This document shows positions 63,062 to 64,000 of a stretch of DNA of 64,000 nt, piece after piece. A program made the translations under genes and the position numbers. The stretch covers positions 434,001-498,000 of the forward strand of contig VZTJ01001736.1 of the NCBI GenBank assembly GCA_013397795.1, in the 5' to 3' direction. Source of the DNA: Orthonyx spaldingii. Taxonomy: Eukaryota; Chordata; Aves; Passeriformes; Orthonychidae. Every line of letters starts with the position of its first letter. Positions within the stretch are counted from its first letter, which is position 1. The notes below the pieces were generated by a model. The model worked only from the letters and a program-made list of their open reading frames with translations, did no database searches and was not told the origin of the DNA.

Positions 63062-64000
63062 CCAAATACAGCTGGGCTGTTGGTGTGCACGATACACACT
63101 GGTCTTTATGTTGTTAATTTGCTAACTCAGGACCCAGGGTTATTTGATTTTGGATTTCTGATGTAGCGTTACCTGCTACAAGTGGCACTAAAGAAACAGT
63201 CATTAAGTTACATGACATAAAATTTCCTATTATGAATAGGTAGAACCTGAAGCATTGCAATTGACTGGGCATTGATTCCAAGAAAGATCCTATATATAAA
63301 ATTTAGTTAATTCTCCTTATCTAGAGAAGAGATATTGACAGTGTAGCACATTTTAATTCTTTATATTATGTGTCACAGGAAATTATTTTAATAATTCCTT
63401 CCTTAGAAAATATTCCCAGAAATACATGTCTTTCTGTGACTGATGTGATCAAATCAAATAGATTTGATGTTATTGTGGCTCTACAGCTTCCACTTTGTAT
63501 AAACATTCAGGAGCTTTACTAACCATGACATCAATGTGGGAAGATGAAATTATACACCACAGCTTCTAATTGTTTCAGACAAATTAATTTCCAGATATGT
63601 TCAAGATCTTAACATTGAAATATTTGAAATTCAGGCTGCCAGTTCCAAGAGGAATCAATCAATAAAGAAACAAAAATACCTGTGAAAGTGAAAAAATAAA
63701 TTTAAATCTCAAACTCAAATTATTGGATGTTCTGAGTTTCTAACAGTTTATAAGGTAGAATAATTTATAAAGCAATTCATAAACAATGTAATGAATCCAT
63801 TTGAGATTTTGTTGGTTGACAAATATTTAATGATCACAAGTGGTAGTGCTGTGAAAAATGTATTGTTCTTATATCTCTGTATAACTTGATTGCCCTCCAA
63901 GCTCTCCCTTCCTCTTGCCCCTCCCTGCTGGTTTCCATGAATCTGAATTCTGCATTGGTATAATGTTGTTGCTGGAGTTTTGCTCTTGACAGCAAGGTTG
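63062..64000. other. AT-rich noncoding interval at window edge
   Basis: Nothing recognised to the end of the window. The last 100 bases are somewhat pyrimidine-rich. Confidence 0.5.

Overview
This window looks like avian nuclear DNA, most likely a gene desert or one very large intron. The main clue to the organism is retroposon content. There is a sizeable CR1 LINE 3' end at about 28505-29323, shorter CR1 tails at about 6586-6683, 36526-36632 and (weakly) 41371-41424, and two older, eroded CR1-type relics at about 38150-38415 (minus) and 59560-59885 (plus). CR1 is the dominant LINE of birds and other sauropsids. No mammalian SINE or L1 sequence was recognised, and nothing is arranged like a bacterial or organellar genome. 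I cannot name the species.

No protein-coding gene could be supported. Nearly all open frames are short, many open only from a non-ATG codon, and none has a protein family I recognise. The only one described separately is a minus-strand frame open for about 208 codons (about 20795-21421), ATG-started over its last 170 codons. It has several hydrophobic stretches in a locally less AT-rich patch, and its coding status is unproven. No tRNA, rRNA, snRNA or known miRNA was recognised.

Layout: 1-6.5 kb is plain AT-rich noncoding DNA with a 12-bp hairpin and a 20-T run. 6.5-20.8 kb holds a CR1 tail, a 13-bp near-palindrome, an isolated TATA-box match and a CpG-retaining block near 12.4 kb. 20.8-28.5 kb holds the unassigned frame and several blocks that look like conserved noncoding elements. 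28.5-29.3 kb is the CR1 element, dead through an internal deletion and stop codons. 30.2-33.4 kb has three CNE-like blocks and, at 32423-32591, the most striking structure in the window: 49-bp perfect inverted arms followed by a second direct copy, the signature expected of local replication template switching. 33.4-40 kb is AT-rich with CR1 relics and an alternating purine-pyrimidine tract. 40.5-43 kb and 48.8-52.2 kb are again CNE-like. 54.6-58.1 kb combines CNE-like blocks with two long polypurine tracts, one next to the window's single N, and a G-rich tract. 59.5-64 kb has an old CR1 relic and a 41-bp tandem duplication.

The CNE-like blocks were chosen by eye, from CpGs kept in AT-rich sequence and homeodomain- or SOX-type core motifs. 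They are inferences that need cross-species alignment. If they hold, the window would be a regulatory desert serving a developmental gene outside it.
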